DNA of 64,000 nucleotides, taken from Scylla paramamosain. Taxonomy: Eukaryota; Arthropoda; Malacostraca; Decapoda; Portunidae. Position numbers and translations under genes: made by a program. Positions 47,249-58,094 of the stretch are shown in pieces; position 1 is the first letter of the stretch; each line of letters starts with the position of its first letter. Where the stretch lies: positions 17,713,266 through 17,777,265 of the forward strand of contig NC_087166.1 of the NCBI RefSeq assembly GCF_035594125.1, read 5' to 3'. A model generated the notes under the pieces. It was not told the origin of the DNA. It worked only from the letters and a program-made list of their open reading frames with translations, and searched no databases.

Positions 47249-49190
47249 ATGGCAGACAGTGGAAGTGATAAAAAAAAAAGACACTCATCAACCCAGGTAG
47301 AAAAAGTGAGAGGAAGGTAATTCCTACAGAGAAGAGTAGACAGTATCGAGTTCACTCAAGAAAGACAGGTATAATGAGTTGTATCAGTGTCTAAGTGAGC
47401 TCATGGCAGTAATTTGGAAAATAGTAAGTAGCTATGGTTCTCAGTTAGTGTGTGATGATTATAAAAAGTGGAAGGAGCTTTATGTTGAGTTTCAACAGTT
47501 AGAAAGTGACTTGCAAGTAATACTGACTGAAGAAGAAAAGTCTGAGTACATGGATGAATTTACAGACTTTGATAGAATTTTAGGAGAAATTAGAAAAATA
47601 TTTTGCAACTAAGAATATTAAATTTCAACATGGAAGTATGCATGCTGATGACAGTGTTTCTCAATACAGTCGTGCTACAAGTAGATCAAAAGTTGATTCC
47701 CTTTCAGTACGTAAAAAGGCAGAACACATACGTATGGAGGAGCAGCAGAAGAGAGCATAACTTTTTGCCCGCAGTACAGCACTCTCTACCCTATACGAAT
47801 TAGAAATTGAAGCTAAGATGCTAACCATCCAAGCAGAACTAGATAAATTGAGAATGGAAAAGAGAAAGAAAGAACTAGCCTTAAAAACAGAAATGGAAGT
47901 TACCGTAGCGAAGCTTGAAGCAGTAGAGACGATTCTAGAACAACCAATCGGGGAAGAACAGACTGTACCCGGAAACACGACACCACCGTCTGAACCTCAA
48001 GTTACAGGCCCTGCATGGTTGAGACAAAGTGACTTCAGAGCTGCATCAACACCATGTATACAATATGGTGCAGCCAACAACCCAATACAGTCAGTACTGA
48101 ATCCTGCAGCAATGACCTATGCACCAACACCCGTGATTGTGCCTTCTCCTCCACCTCTTCCTCAAGAACAACTGCCATCTATGCAACCCAGTACTGGAAC
48201 CAATGATCTAGCATCTGTTATATCTTCATTGGCTGACATTTTGGCAAACAGGGAAGACAAATTACCTTTGAAGGAACCAGACATATTCAAAGAGAATGTG
48301 TTTGAGTACCCAGGTTGGATCAGCTCCATAGTAACTCGAAGTTGAGTGCAAGTACCCCAAGGCTACTGACAGATTATATTATCTTGGGAAGTACACATCT
48401 GGGGAAGCCAAAATGTGTATAAAGAGTTTGTTATTATTGAACACTGTAGAAGCATATGTTAAGGCAAAGAAGTTGTTAGCCAGCAGATATGGAAACAAAC
48501 TCATACTTGCTAATTCATACCGTGAAAGAATGGAAAAGTGGCCAACTATGAAAACTGGTGACGGCAAGGCATTACGTGACTTTTCTGATTTTCTATTAAA
48601 GTGTGAGACAGCAATGTCAACACTTAGTCAGTTGAAAGTGTTGGATGATGCTGATGAACATCAGAAAATAATAAACAAACTGCCAAAGTACATTCAAGAA
48701 AAATGGATGATATATATTGATAAATGGCTTTATAATGAGGATAACGAACAGATCAGGGATGAGTATCCTCCCTTCTCAAAACTATGTCAGGATTGCTTGC
48801 AATCCTCTCAGTGCACGACTTGGTGAGTCAAAGGTAAAAGATATGAAGCCAGCACGAAATAAAGCTCGCAGTTTTGCCTCACAAGTCACCAAGGCAGTTC
48901 CAGAATCAGTCAGTTGTGCCTCACAAATTAACCCAGTAGACACTACACAAACTGAGAACTGTGACACCAAAAAAAAACCTGATGAGGGTTTTAAGTGTCC
49001 TCTCTGTGAAAGACAACACAGACTGGGAGTTTGCAATGTGTTTAAAGCAATGTCGCTTTCAGACAAATGTGAGTTTGTAAAAAAAAAAAAAGTGGATATT
49101 GTTGGACATGCCTCAAATGGGGACACAGAAGTCGCAACTGCAGATACAGAATGAAATGTGCAACATGCGGACGTACACACCCAATGAATG
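47249..49190 (+). pseudogene. BEL/Pao gag (DUF1759-like) with zinc knuckles
   Basis: Nucleocapsid polyprotein of the BEL element, in pieces. An ATG at 47,249 (CCATGGCAG) starts a basic head. A helical region (ELMAVIWKIV to FDRILGEIRKIF) spans 47,400-47,610, and a Lys/Glu-rich coiled-coil segment (LDKLRMEKRKKELALKTEME) is near 47,845. A Pro-rich stretch at 48,090-48,200 leads to the DUF1759-type capsid region at 48,270-48,700 (PLKEPDIFKENVFEYPGW; LYYLGKYTSGEAKM). Cys/His knuckles follow (FKCPLCERQHRLGVCNVF, then CATCGRTHPMND near 49,155). Stops near 47,760, 48,344 and an A-run frameshift at 49,080-49,092 break it. Confidence 0.8.
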
Positions 49191-49548
49191 ATGACTCAAA
49201 ACTGACAAAGGACACGAAGAACACTGGACAGGAATCAAAGGTCACACACCGCACTGAAGTCTACAATACAAGTACACAAGACAGCGGATGTTCTCATTCA
49301 TTGATTATACCAGTGCTACTGCACCATGAAGATAACCCAACTGATAACTTTATTGTATAATATTATGCACTTCTTGACGACCAGTCAGATGTTTTCTTCA
49401 TATCTGACTCTGTGCTGGACAAGTTAGACACCCAAGGAGAGGAAATGCAGAGAGGAAGTATCGACTATGCTAGCTGAAGACACCATCACTTTTAAGAGAA
49501 TAAGTAGGTTGGTGATAAAAGGAATTGCAGCACCCAGTATAGACAAAG
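49191..49548 (+). pseudogene. BEL/Pao protease region
   Basis: A retropepsin-like segment is visible near 49,368-49,420 (YYALLDDQSDVFFISDSVL-like reading across a stop at 49,358). The active-site triplet is D-Q-S, as is common in Pao proteases, rather than D-T/S-G. The flanking sequence is frameshifted. Confidence 0.6.
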
Positions 49549-50495
49549 TTGCCAAAAACCTACTCCAGAGGTACTATTCCAGGAAATGGGCAAATTCCTA
49601 AAAAAAATAAAGTTCAGAAGTGGAACCACCTACAAGGAGTTGCAAATTTATTACCACCTTATTTCCCAGATGTAGAGGTTGGACTGTTGATTAGACTCAA
49701 CTGTGCTCAGTCCATTAAACCCTTAGAAAGTGTACCAGGAAAGGGAAATGACCCTTATGCAGTACCCACTGCCCTGAGATGGGGTGTAGGGGGAGTCATG
49801 AATCCACGTTACGAAGACACTAACAAGACCTGTCAGTTACTAGTCACAGAAGAAAAAAAATGCCACTTCACACTGAAGATTCGTGTAAAGGAAGTGAGTC
49901 CCATTGAGGTAAACAAAGTGTTTGAATTAGAATTATGTGAACAACCCACTGAAGAAAAAATGTCACAAGATAGAAGGTTTCTGAAAATTATGAACGATAA
50001 CATACACCAAAAAGATGGTGGTCACTATGAAATGCCACTTCCCTTCAAAACAGATGCAGTGAAACTTCCGAATAACAGGCAATTAGCTATGAAAAGACTC
50101 CAAAGACTGAGGACTAGGTTGATGAAGGACCCTAAGTACAAGGATGATTATACAGCTTTTATGCAAAACATGATCACCAAGGATTATGTAGAAAGGGTTC
50201 CAGATAATGATAATGTCTCTCTGTGATGGTCAGTATGGTATATTCCACATCATGGTGTGTATCACCCTAAGAAGTCTGGAAAGATAAGGATTGTGTTTGA
50301 CTGCAGTGCTGAATATGCAGTGCTTGAATCAACACTTCAAGACCCTGACCTAACAAACAACCTCAATGGTGTGCTGTGTCACTTTAGGAAGGAAAGGGTG
50401 GCTTTCACATGTGATATACTCGTAGAAGGTATGTTTCACCAAGTTGGTGTTAATGAAGAGGAAAGAAACTTCCTAAGATTCCTCTGGTGGGAAAT
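49549..50495 (+). pseudogene. BEL/Pao reverse transcriptase, N-terminal part
   Basis: Start of the Pao pol core: WNHLQGVANLLPPYFPDVEV, GLLIRLNCAQSIKPLE, GKGNDPYAVPTALRWGVGG, then HYEMPLPFK, LPNNRQLAMKRLQRLRTRLM, DYTAFMQNMI and, after a stop at 50,224, WYIPHHGVYHPKKSGKIRIV, FDCSAEY, AFTCDILVEGMFHQVGV (first catalytic Asp) and EERNFLRFLWWE. It ends abruptly near 50,495, before the Y-x-D-D motif, where Polinton polymerase sequence begins. Confidence 0.85.
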
Positions 50496-50507
50496 CGTAA
50501 ACTCCTG

Positions 50508-51680
50508 GCCAGTCATGAAGGACTGAAAGATCATCTCATCAGTCTGGAATTGATGCAAATTTTACTCTCACTTGGACTGGAAATATAATGTGTCCATGCT
50601 ATATATAGCTTCAGACAGGCTCCATACCCGAAACCTTTCATAGAAAGGAACGTCACTCAGCGTAAAAATGAGAAGTGCGCCATTAAAAATTGCATTTGCA
50701 AACTGATGTCAAACGCAGTTTATGGCAGATCCATGTTATCTGAATTGAAGTATGGACTCCAACAGAAATTAGTGACAAAAAGAAAGTCTTTCCTGAAGTA
50801 TGCAAGAAATCCATCCTTTAAAAGGGTACGCCAATTAGGCGAGGACCGAGTCATATGTGTCAACAGTAAGAATACGATTAAAATCAGGCAACCAAATTAC
50901 TTGGGATACCATATTTTAGAAGTGGCAAAGAAGTACATGTACAACTTTTGGTATCGTGTCATCAAAGCTAATTATGGGGAGAGAGCTAAATTAGCTTATG
51001 AAGATACTGACAGTTTCATATTCAGTCTACACATACCAACAAACTTAAATGATGAACTGAAACATGGACCCATGGCAAATTTTCTCGACACCAGTAACTT
51101 TGCTTCAGATCACCCGTATTTTAATGAGGAGCGGAAGGGTCAACTAGGCTTGCTGAAATCTGAAACCGGTTCAACGCTCATCAAAGAGGCGATTATATTA
51201 AAGCCAAAGCTGTATTCGCTGCTGTTGGAAGATGACAAGCAAGTATCTCGAAGTAAAAGCATTCCAACTCACCTTCAGCAAAATATATTGCATCAGCAGT
51301 ATAGGGAAACACTTAATAATGTCGCATGTGGGATGGTGGATTGCCATAATATCAGGAATGTGAAAGGACAAATTTGTACCACTCGCATGCGAAAGCGTAC
51401 GTTGTCACATTTTGACGACAAGCACTTTCACGTCGATGGCTATACCTCAAGGGCGTATTATCACCCCGACAATGATCAGCGGGAAAGAGATGTGGAGAAT
51501 GAGATGGATGAGGAGGCGGCGGCGGATGTGGAGGAGGGGGAGGAGGAGGAGGAGGAGGTGGAGGTGGATGAGGAAGAGGAGGAGGAGGAGGAGGAAGAGG
51601 CGGAGGAGGGAGAGGAAGGGATAATGAGTGGACTGTGGCGTGATCGGGAAAGAATTTCCGCGACATTATTCACATCATAA
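50508..51680 (+). pseudogene. Protein-primed DNA polymerase B, C-terminal part
   Basis: Replication polymerase of the Polinton. From about 50,508: SLELMQILLSLGLEI, a TAA at 50,587, FRQAPYPKPFIERN, CKLMSNAVYGRSML (motif B, K-x-x-x-N-x-x-Y-G, near 50,700) and YEDTDSFIF (motif C, D-T-D-S, near 51,000-51,022), both with key residues intact. Conserved thumb words follow: LKPKLYSLLL near 51,200 and RSKSIPTHLQQNILHQQYRE near 51,250-51,310. The natural end is probably near 51,475; beyond it the frame runs through an acidic Glu/Asp-rich tail coded by GAG/GGA repeats (51,480-51,625) into the tandem repeats. The exonuclease and N-terminal regions are absent. Confidence 0.85.
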
Positions 51681-52135
51681 TTAAGGGGTAGAGAAAGAGA
51701 GGACGCCGCTGCTAGCAGCTGCCCTTCATGTAATGTAAAAAAAAACATTTGCACTGACCACGTAGGCTAAGGAAGAGGAGGAGACGGAGGATGGGTTAAT
51801 GAGTGGGTTGTGACGTGATCGGGAGGGACCTTCCATGACATTATTCACGTCATAATTAAGGGGTGGAGAGAGGCCGCGGACTCTAGCAGCTGCCATTCAT
51901 GTAATGTAGGAACATTTGTTTTGAGCACGTGGTTAAGGAGGGGAATGAGGGAGATTGTTCATGTAATGTAAGAAACATTTGTACTGTCCACGTGGGATAA
52001 GGAGGAGGAGGAGGTGGAGGAAGAGGAGGTAATGTAAGAACATTTGTACTTAGGTTAAGGAGAGGGAAGAGGAGGTTGAGGAAGAGGTGTGAGTCGGGAG
52101 AGATCCACGTCATAATTAGAAGGCAGGGATGAGGA
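51500..52135. repeat. Purine-rich tandem repeats between polB and ATPase
   Basis: Repeating modules in the same direction. The word TGACGTGATCGGGA with a following ATTATTCACGTCATAATTAA occurs at about 51,637-51,685 and 51,811-51,860 (spacing about 175), with a partial third copy near 52,090-52,120. TTCATGTAATGTAAGAAACA-type words occur at about 51,724, 51,894, 51,957 and 52,030, each followed by a CACGTGG/CACGTAGG word or its remnant and a GGAGGAGGA run. There is no gene in 51,681-52,246. Confidence 0.8.
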
Positions 52136-52246
52136 TGCAGCTGGGAGGCTAGTTATGCTGTTACCTACATGACCATGTAAATAAAGGTTAAGCAATAAAT
52201 ACTGTAAACATATCGTAGCGTCTTTTAGTACCCCTCTGAACTTAAC

Positions 52247-53045
<799 letters not shown>

Positions 53046-53049
<4 letters not shown>

Positions 53050-54155
53050 ACGCCGTTTTGGACGAACTTTACCGGAATATGACGAATCCTGCGGCTTTAG
53101 GAGGTGTGCAAGCACTCTACAGAGAGGGGAAGAAAAGGGATAAGAATCTAACACTCCGCGATGTGAGGGCATTTCTGCAGGGCAACCGCACTTATACGCT
53201 TCACAAGCCGACACTGAAACGTTTTCTGAGACGAAAAATTCTCGCTCCTAAACCGTCCGTCATTTTAACTTGCGATTTGGCAGGTTTTACGAAGCTGCAC
53301 AGACACAATGGCGGCATCCGATACATCATGTTTTGCCTGGACGTTTTCAGCAGGTACTTGAAAGTGGCAACGCTGACAAGTAAATCCGGACGCAGTAGCC
53401 TGCAAGCGATGAAAAAAGTTTTAGAGTCGGGGAGATTTACAGGCGTGTTGCGTCTTTTTACCGATCAGGGATCCGAATTTTATAATCAAACAGTGAAAAA
53501 ATATCTAACTTTGAAAGGTATTACCTTGTATTCCAATTACTCGCGTGAAACAAAGGCGAGTTTGGCAGAAAGGGTCATCCGAACCATAAAGGCAAAAATA
53601 TATAAATATCTCACGCAGAACAATACACTGACGTATATTAACGTCTTGCCCACCCTAATAAACACATACAATCACACCCCACACTGCGATTTGGGTGGCA
53701 ACCAAACGCCAGCCCAGGTTCACCGCTTCCGCGAGCTGTCACAAGTCAGGAGGCAATTTAAACGAATGTATTTAAATCGGCCAAGAGGAAAGAAAGTTGT
53801 CAGTCATAAATTATACGTGGGAGACATTGTACGCCTGCAACGTGCTTCCCGAACGCAATTTAAATTCAATAAGGGTTATACCGTCAACAATACCGAGGAG
53901 CTTTTTAAGATAAGTCGTGTGGATTACTCACATAAAATCCCTATTTATTACATAAGGGATTTGGCGGGGGAGGACGTGACCGGCGCTTTCTACAGGGAAG
54001 AATTAATCAAGTCCTCGCTTCCGACACATTACCAGGTCGATATATTACGATCGAAGGTCGAGCGAGGTAAGAGAAAGCACTTCGTCCGCTGGCGTGGATA
54101 TCCAGATAAATTTGACAGCTGGATAGATGCGGACGACTTAGTAAGATATGGATGA
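53046..54155 (+). CDS. Polinton integrase with C-terminal chromodomain
   Basis: An intact 369-codon frame for the retroviral-type integrase that inserts the Polinton. Residues about 1-75 form the N-terminal region. The catalytic core has [14 protein letters not shown] (first Asp), [14 protein letters not shown] (second Asp) and [16 protein letters not shown] (Glu), a complete DDE triad. It continues with [17 protein letters not shown] and an SH3-like part ([13 protein letters not shown]). A chromodomain ends the protein ([30 protein letters not shown]), as in Polinton c-integrases. The ATG overlaps the ATPase stop (ATGA), and its own stop overlaps the next ATG by 8 nt (ATGGATGA). It is one of the few open genes in the window. 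Confidence 0.95.
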
Positions 54156-54490
54156 GGAAAAACCATTGATATTGAAGTATAAGGATTTGGTTTTGTTCCT
54201 CTCGCACGTCACCCCTAAATTGCGGAAGCAGGTCTTGCAGAGTTTGAATAAACGCGAAGTCAATTGCATCTCGGAAATATTCGCCAACTTTTTGAAGAAA
54301 CGCCTGACGGACGACGATACCATCATTAACCACCTGAAAAAAATTCAAGAGTGATATTCGCACTGTAGCCTTGAAGAAGACGCCCGTGTACAAGAAGAAA
54401 GCCATTCTAATCTCCAAACGAGGTGGCAGCATATTGGCCGCGTTAGTCCCGATAGCCGCGTCGGCAATAACAAGTTTACTACAGAGATGA
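54148..54490 (+). pseudogene. Small Polinton protein with Arg-Gly-Gly and hydrophobic tail
   Basis: A gene of about 114 codons with one frameshift near the A-run at 54,338-54,352. The N-terminal two-thirds are charged and helical ([40 protein letters not shown]). The C-terminus in the second frame is KKTPVYKKKAILISKRGG followed by a hydrophobic stretch (SILAALVPIAASAITSLL) and ends QR-stop. The basic-RGG-hydrophobic layout resembles small core or membrane-active virion proteins of adenovirus-like and Polinton-like viruses; that likeness is inference. Its TGA overlaps the next ATG as ATGA. Confidence 0.6.
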
Positions 54491-55000
54491 AAGAATATTG
54501 TTTAGTTTCCGTCTCAGTTGCCGAGAGGTGTAAGTTTAAACCGGCCGACAGCGCAACTCAGCACCGATTCACGTCAAAACAAGTCAAAAAAAAAAAAACT
54601 TCACCTCCACCGCCGGCCACCGCCGCCACCGACACCACCGTGGTACCGCCGCCACGCACGCCTGTCAATCCGCCCTTGGATGATTTAATTCGAGTTGCTG
54701 TTCCACCTTCCTTTAGAGAATATGGTTTATCTCTCTTGAAATTATTGGAGGATAAACCTGGGATTCCATGGGATGATCGCGGTAACTTACTTCCGCCATT
54801 TTCGGGAATAAGCGTGTTTGATCTCATACGAGTACTCGGCCACGGAAAGGGGGACGCGAAAAGACTTTCGGCCGATAAGCGTCCATTATTATCACTGCTA
54901 TTTCGCTTGGCGCAACTGTCCCCCGGATGCCATCAGAAATACGACTCAACGAAGTAAACTGATAGGCGGCGGGGTCGGTGACATCTGGGAAGCATATTAA
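54487..55000 (+). pseudogene. Conserved Polinton-type protein with WDxxG motif
   Basis: The ATG at 54,487 overlaps the previous stop. The order is a basic head, a Pro/Thr/Ala-rich linker (residues 37-60), then a compact domain: PPLDDLIRVAVPPSFREYGL, LLKLLEDKPGIPWDDRGNLL, SGISVFDLIRVLGHG and LLSLLFRLAQLSP. The frame continues to 54,957, but the better C-terminus (RNTTQRSKLIGGGVGDIWEA) is one base out, so a frameshift lies near 54,930 and the gene ends at 55,000. Similar W-D/N-x-x-G plus S/G-x-x-x-x-D-L-I proteins recur in Polintons; function unknown. Confidence 0.65.
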
Positions 55001-55367
55001 AATGAAAAGGCCCCCGTCTTACTCTGTAAACGAGTAAGTAAATCAATAACACATGAGAGCACGTGTTAGGCGCGTCAGGGGTGCAGACCCACGGATGGAT
55101 AATTGATAAGGGTTATGGTCAAAAAAAGGTTTCTCCCCCATCACCCACATCCCCTAATAAATAATACGTTCCCCGCCCTCCATCCCTTCCCACCAACAAA
55201 GGAAAACAAAAATAACACCTGCGTCAATTTGAATGAATAAATTCTACTACGCAAGAGGTGTAATATCGACCAATACGTGCGAATAAAGGCCCGTGATGTC
55301 ACATTTCCCCCTCACTCCCCTCACAGAGGGTTCGACGTGTGGATGTACCCTCCAATTACTCGTCAAG
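55001..55367. other. Polinton intergenic spacer
   Basis: No gene. The stretch holds several AATAAA words (near 55,157 and 55,240) that could serve upstream transcripts, and it would contain the promoter of the macrodomain-like gene. No TATA box could be assigned. Confidence 0.4.
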
Positions 55368-55965
55368 ATGAAGGTGGTCGAGGGCAAGCTGACCGACGGC
55401 GCCTTCCGCGATCGTCGCTGTTATATTGCTTACGCGGTAAATGCAGTCTCCACCGAACCATGCGGGATTGCGCGGGACCTCAGAACGATTTGTCTATACG
55501 AGAATACGCATGCAGCTAGAAAGAGACTCTACTCGCTTCATCGGGCCACGGCGGACACGAGAGATGAACCAGGACGTATCATTATCCACACGCCTCCCAC
55601 AGGAAGCGTAAATCTCCCTCACCTGGTGGCCTGCGTGACTCAGTATGGTTGGGGCGAGGCCGTCGAGGGTAACGAGAAGGCGCGACAGGCAATTGCGACA
55701 TCGAAGGATTTGCCTTACGTGGAAGAACTCAAGATGGATACAAGCATGAACCGACGTCAACACTTCCAGAATTGCCTGAAAAAGATTGCCCTGCTAGCCA
55801 TGGGGAACGCTGAAGTAGAACAAATTATTATCCCGGAAGGACTGGGATGTAGAGGTCGCTGCCAGGATGAGTGGACGAATAATTTACCTGCCTATGGTGG
55901 AAGGGCTGGCGCAGCGACTTCAACCTTTTGGAGTTGAAACTATTCTGGTGAGGAAGTCTGAATAA
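55368..55965 (+). pseudogene. Macrodomain-like protein carried by the Polinton
   Basis: Starts at the ATG at 55,368 (TCAAGATGAAGG). MKVVEGKLTDGAF and YIAYAVNAVS, then GIARDLR, resemble the opening strand, N-rich loop and glycine loop of macrodomains (ADP-ribose binders). A conserved centre follows: GRIIIHTPPTGSVNLPHLVA, CVTQYGWGEAVEGNEKAR and LKMDTSMNRRQHFQNCLKKI. The second ligand loop is likely IIIPEGLGCRGRCQDEW. A frameshift near 55,885 precedes the last helix and strand (MVEGLAQRLQPFGVETILVR), ending at the TAA at 55,963-55,965. The length (about 199 codons) suits a single macrodomain. Possible roles are removal or reading of ADP-ribose, as in host-virus conflict. Assignment by motif only. 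Confidence 0.55.
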
Positions 55966-56022
55966 CTATATCATGTAAATTTTTAAAATAAAGTTGATGT
56001 GTGTTTGACGAATCGAGTATAA

Positions 56023-56241
56023 ATGTATTCATTAATTGGGATGGTCGTCATTATTTATTTTGATCATGGCGGGACGGAGCATTATCTGTATTTGACGAGT
56101 CTGGTCAATACCGAAGACCGCTCAGTAAAACTATTATCGATTCGATTGCGATTCAACTCGCGGATCAAGTTGGCCGAGCCATTCACTTTGGGAGGGGTAA
56201 ATCGATTACACTCTTACTGCATATCAGACAGAAATAAATAG
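56023..56241 (+). CDS. Short unknown Polinton reading frame
   Basis: 72 codons from 56,023, or 66 from the ATG at 56,041. It has a hydrophobic start (MVVIIYFDHGG) then strand-rich composition (YLYLTSLVN; VKLLSIRLRFNSRIKLAEPF). It is not recognised. It lies between the macrodomain-like gene and the glycine-rich gene and is co-directional, which argues for a real gene, but it could be a truncated one. Confidence 0.4.
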   Translation: MYSLIGMVVIIYFDHGGTEHYLYLTSLVNTEDRSVKLLSIRLRFNSRIKLAEPFTLGGVNRLHSYCISDRNK

Positions 56242-56285
56242 CCGGTGATTATGCTCGGCGTCTTATTCATGACGTGACGTCCATC

Positions 56286-56666
56286 ATGACGAGAGCGTTC
56301 ACACCTGCCACTCGAGCGGAATATGACTTGCTTTTTACGTAAAGCAAACGTGGGGAGTTAGATGACATCCGGGTTTTTATTCCACCCCATTCAAGAAGAG
56401 GTGGCGGTCTATTTTCCGTTTTGAGTGGCTTTGCTAAAAGAGCAGTTCCTTTTCTCATGCGCACTGTGGCACCCGAAGCGCTCCAAATGGGAAAAGGTTT
56501 ATTAACAGATGTTTTAGAGGGGAAACGACTTCGCAAATCATTAAGAAATAGAGGTGTGGCCGCCGTGAAGGGCGTGGGCGAAAGGATGGTTCGAGGTGGA
56601 CGAGTAATGAAAAAGAGGAAAGTTGGAGTCGGAAAAAAAAGAGAAAACAACCAACCAGGCAACTGA
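56286..56666 (+). pseudogene. Basic glycine-rich virion-type protein
   Basis: About 127 codons from the ATG at 56,286 with one stop near 56,340. The head (MTRAFTPATRAEYDLLF) is followed by IPPHSRRGGGLFSVLSGFAK, RAVPFL, a helix (ALQMGKGLLTDVLEGKRLRK) and a very basic tail (RMVRGGRVMKKRKVGVGKKR). The layout R-G-G-G, small amphipathic segment, basic tail recurs next to capsid genes in Polintons and related viruses and suggests a minor virion or membrane-lytic protein; this is inference. Its stop is 54 bp before the capsid ATG. Confidence 0.55.
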
Positions 56667-56720
56667 AAAGAAAGACTTGCTATAAAGCAGATATCTTCAA
56701 TATTTAGCTTGGTCGCGAAG

Positions 56721-58088
56721 ATGACTCATTACGGGCCGGATGTGCAGGGTGGAGCGACCTCCACCCCCCTGAACAATTATCGGACAGCCGTGAGTGAGAA
56801 TTTCCCGCGGGTGAATCGCCTGCATACCATCGAATCGTCAGTCGCTGTGAGGGAAAAGTTGGACGTATTACCCGTTAATTTAGACGCTAATGGTAATAAT
56901 CATGCGGGGATTAACGATCCTTACATTGAATTTAGATTGCCTGGTATTCCAGGACAATTTTTGGATCTATCAACGCTGTCTCTAGAACTGCGAGTTAGCG
57001 AGGCGAAGGCGGACGGCACGCCACTAGACGATGACGATCACGTCGTTTTTAGTAATGGTTTGAATAATACGATGTTTAAGTCATGCGCTTGTTATTTTAA
57101 CGAACAGCTTGTGGAGTCATCCTCTTTGTTCAAGTATCACGCCTTCATTAAAATGATTACAACAATCCCTCAGGATAAATTTGACTCCATCGGTCGCGTC
57201 GCCTTCTACCACCGCGATTATGATGGATCAAAAGGCATAATCAATAAATTTGATGAAGACTATTTCACGGGGGGGAATAAAGACGAGAAACAAATGATAA
57301 AAGATTGTAAAACGCACGGCATTTCAATGACTGCGCCTTTGTTTTCGGATATATCAAGTCTGGACGCTTATCTGGTTGACTCTGTCGATGTGAGAATTCG
57401 ATTAGAATTGGCTAACAAAACATGGATTCTTAATTCACACCAAGACGCCAGCAGTTTCAAATATAAGCTCGAGATGGCTAAGTTATGGGTTGACCGCTTC
57501 ATGCCGCATCCACCCGCCTTAGAATCGTTAAATAACTCCTTGACTCTAAATCCAACGCAATACACTTTCAATAGAACACTCAATAAGACGTATGTATTAG
57601 CCGCCAATCAAACATGTTTCATTGCCAAATTACCTTTCGCGCAAATCATACCTCAAAATTTGACCATGGCAATATTTGATATGGACAGCTTACAAGACGT
57701 AATTGATAAGAATGGTTTATATTTTCATCACGCCGATCTGTCACATGTACATATCACCGTGAACAGGGTGACCATTTATAACGTTCGCAGCTCTTTCCCG
57801 CGTCACGGGTCAAAATTGTTTTACACGACCCTTGAGTCACTAGGATTGGACACGCGTAATTCCCTAACATTTGATGCTTTTAATAAAGATCGGACAGTAT
57901 GTTTCTTTAACTTTGTGACGGAGGACGTGCACAATGCCATCCCTCTGGATAAATCAGGAAATCTAAGAATTGATCTGTCCTTTGCTAAGGGACGTAATCA
58001 CAACCGCGTCATCATGTTTTTCGCCGACACTACTGGTGTCATAGAAATTGATCATTATCGTCACGTTCGCTGCATTGTCCGCGCATAA
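56721..58088 (+). CDS. Major-capsid-like protein (double jelly-roll type)
   Basis: An intact 455-codon frame from the ATG at 56,721 (an in-frame TTG lies 12 bp upstream). It is strand-rich throughout. Conserved-looking capsid words include PYIEFRLPGIPGQFLDLSTL, SLELRVSEAK, NNTMFKSCACYFNEQLVESS, FKYHAFIKMITTI, VRIRLELANK and LEMAKLWVDRF. Position (just before the protease), size and fold-like composition fit the Polinton double jelly-roll capsid protein, which would form the shell. A structure prediction would settle major versus minor capsid. Confidence 0.7.
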   Translation: MTHYGPDVQGGATSTPLNNYRTAVSENFPRVNRLHTIESSVAVREKLDVLPVNLDANGNNHAGINDPYIEFRLPGIPGQFLDLSTLSLELRVSEAKADGTPLDDDDHVVFSNGLNNTMFKSCACYFNEQLVESSSLFKYHAFIKMITTIPQDKFDSIGRVAFYHRDYDGSKGIINKFDEDYFTGGNKDEKQMIKDCKTHGISMTAPLFSDISSLDAYLVDSVDVRIRLELANKTWILNSHQDASSFKYKLEMAKLWVDRFMPHPPALESLNNSLTLNPTQYTFNRTLNKTYVLAANQTCFIAKLPFAQIIPQNLTMAIFDMDSLQDVIDKNGLYFHHADLSHVHITVNRVTIYNVRSSFPRHGSKLFYTTLESLGLDTRNSLTFDAFNKDRTVCFFNFVTEDVHNAIPLDKSGNLRIDLSFAKGRNHNRVIMFFADTTGVIEIDHYRHVRCIVRA

Positions 58089-58094
58089 GCCGTC

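Noticed and set aside
51352..51754. Pro- or Ser-rich minus-strand frames opposite polB
   Set aside because: Shadow of the GAG/GGA repeats on the coding strand.
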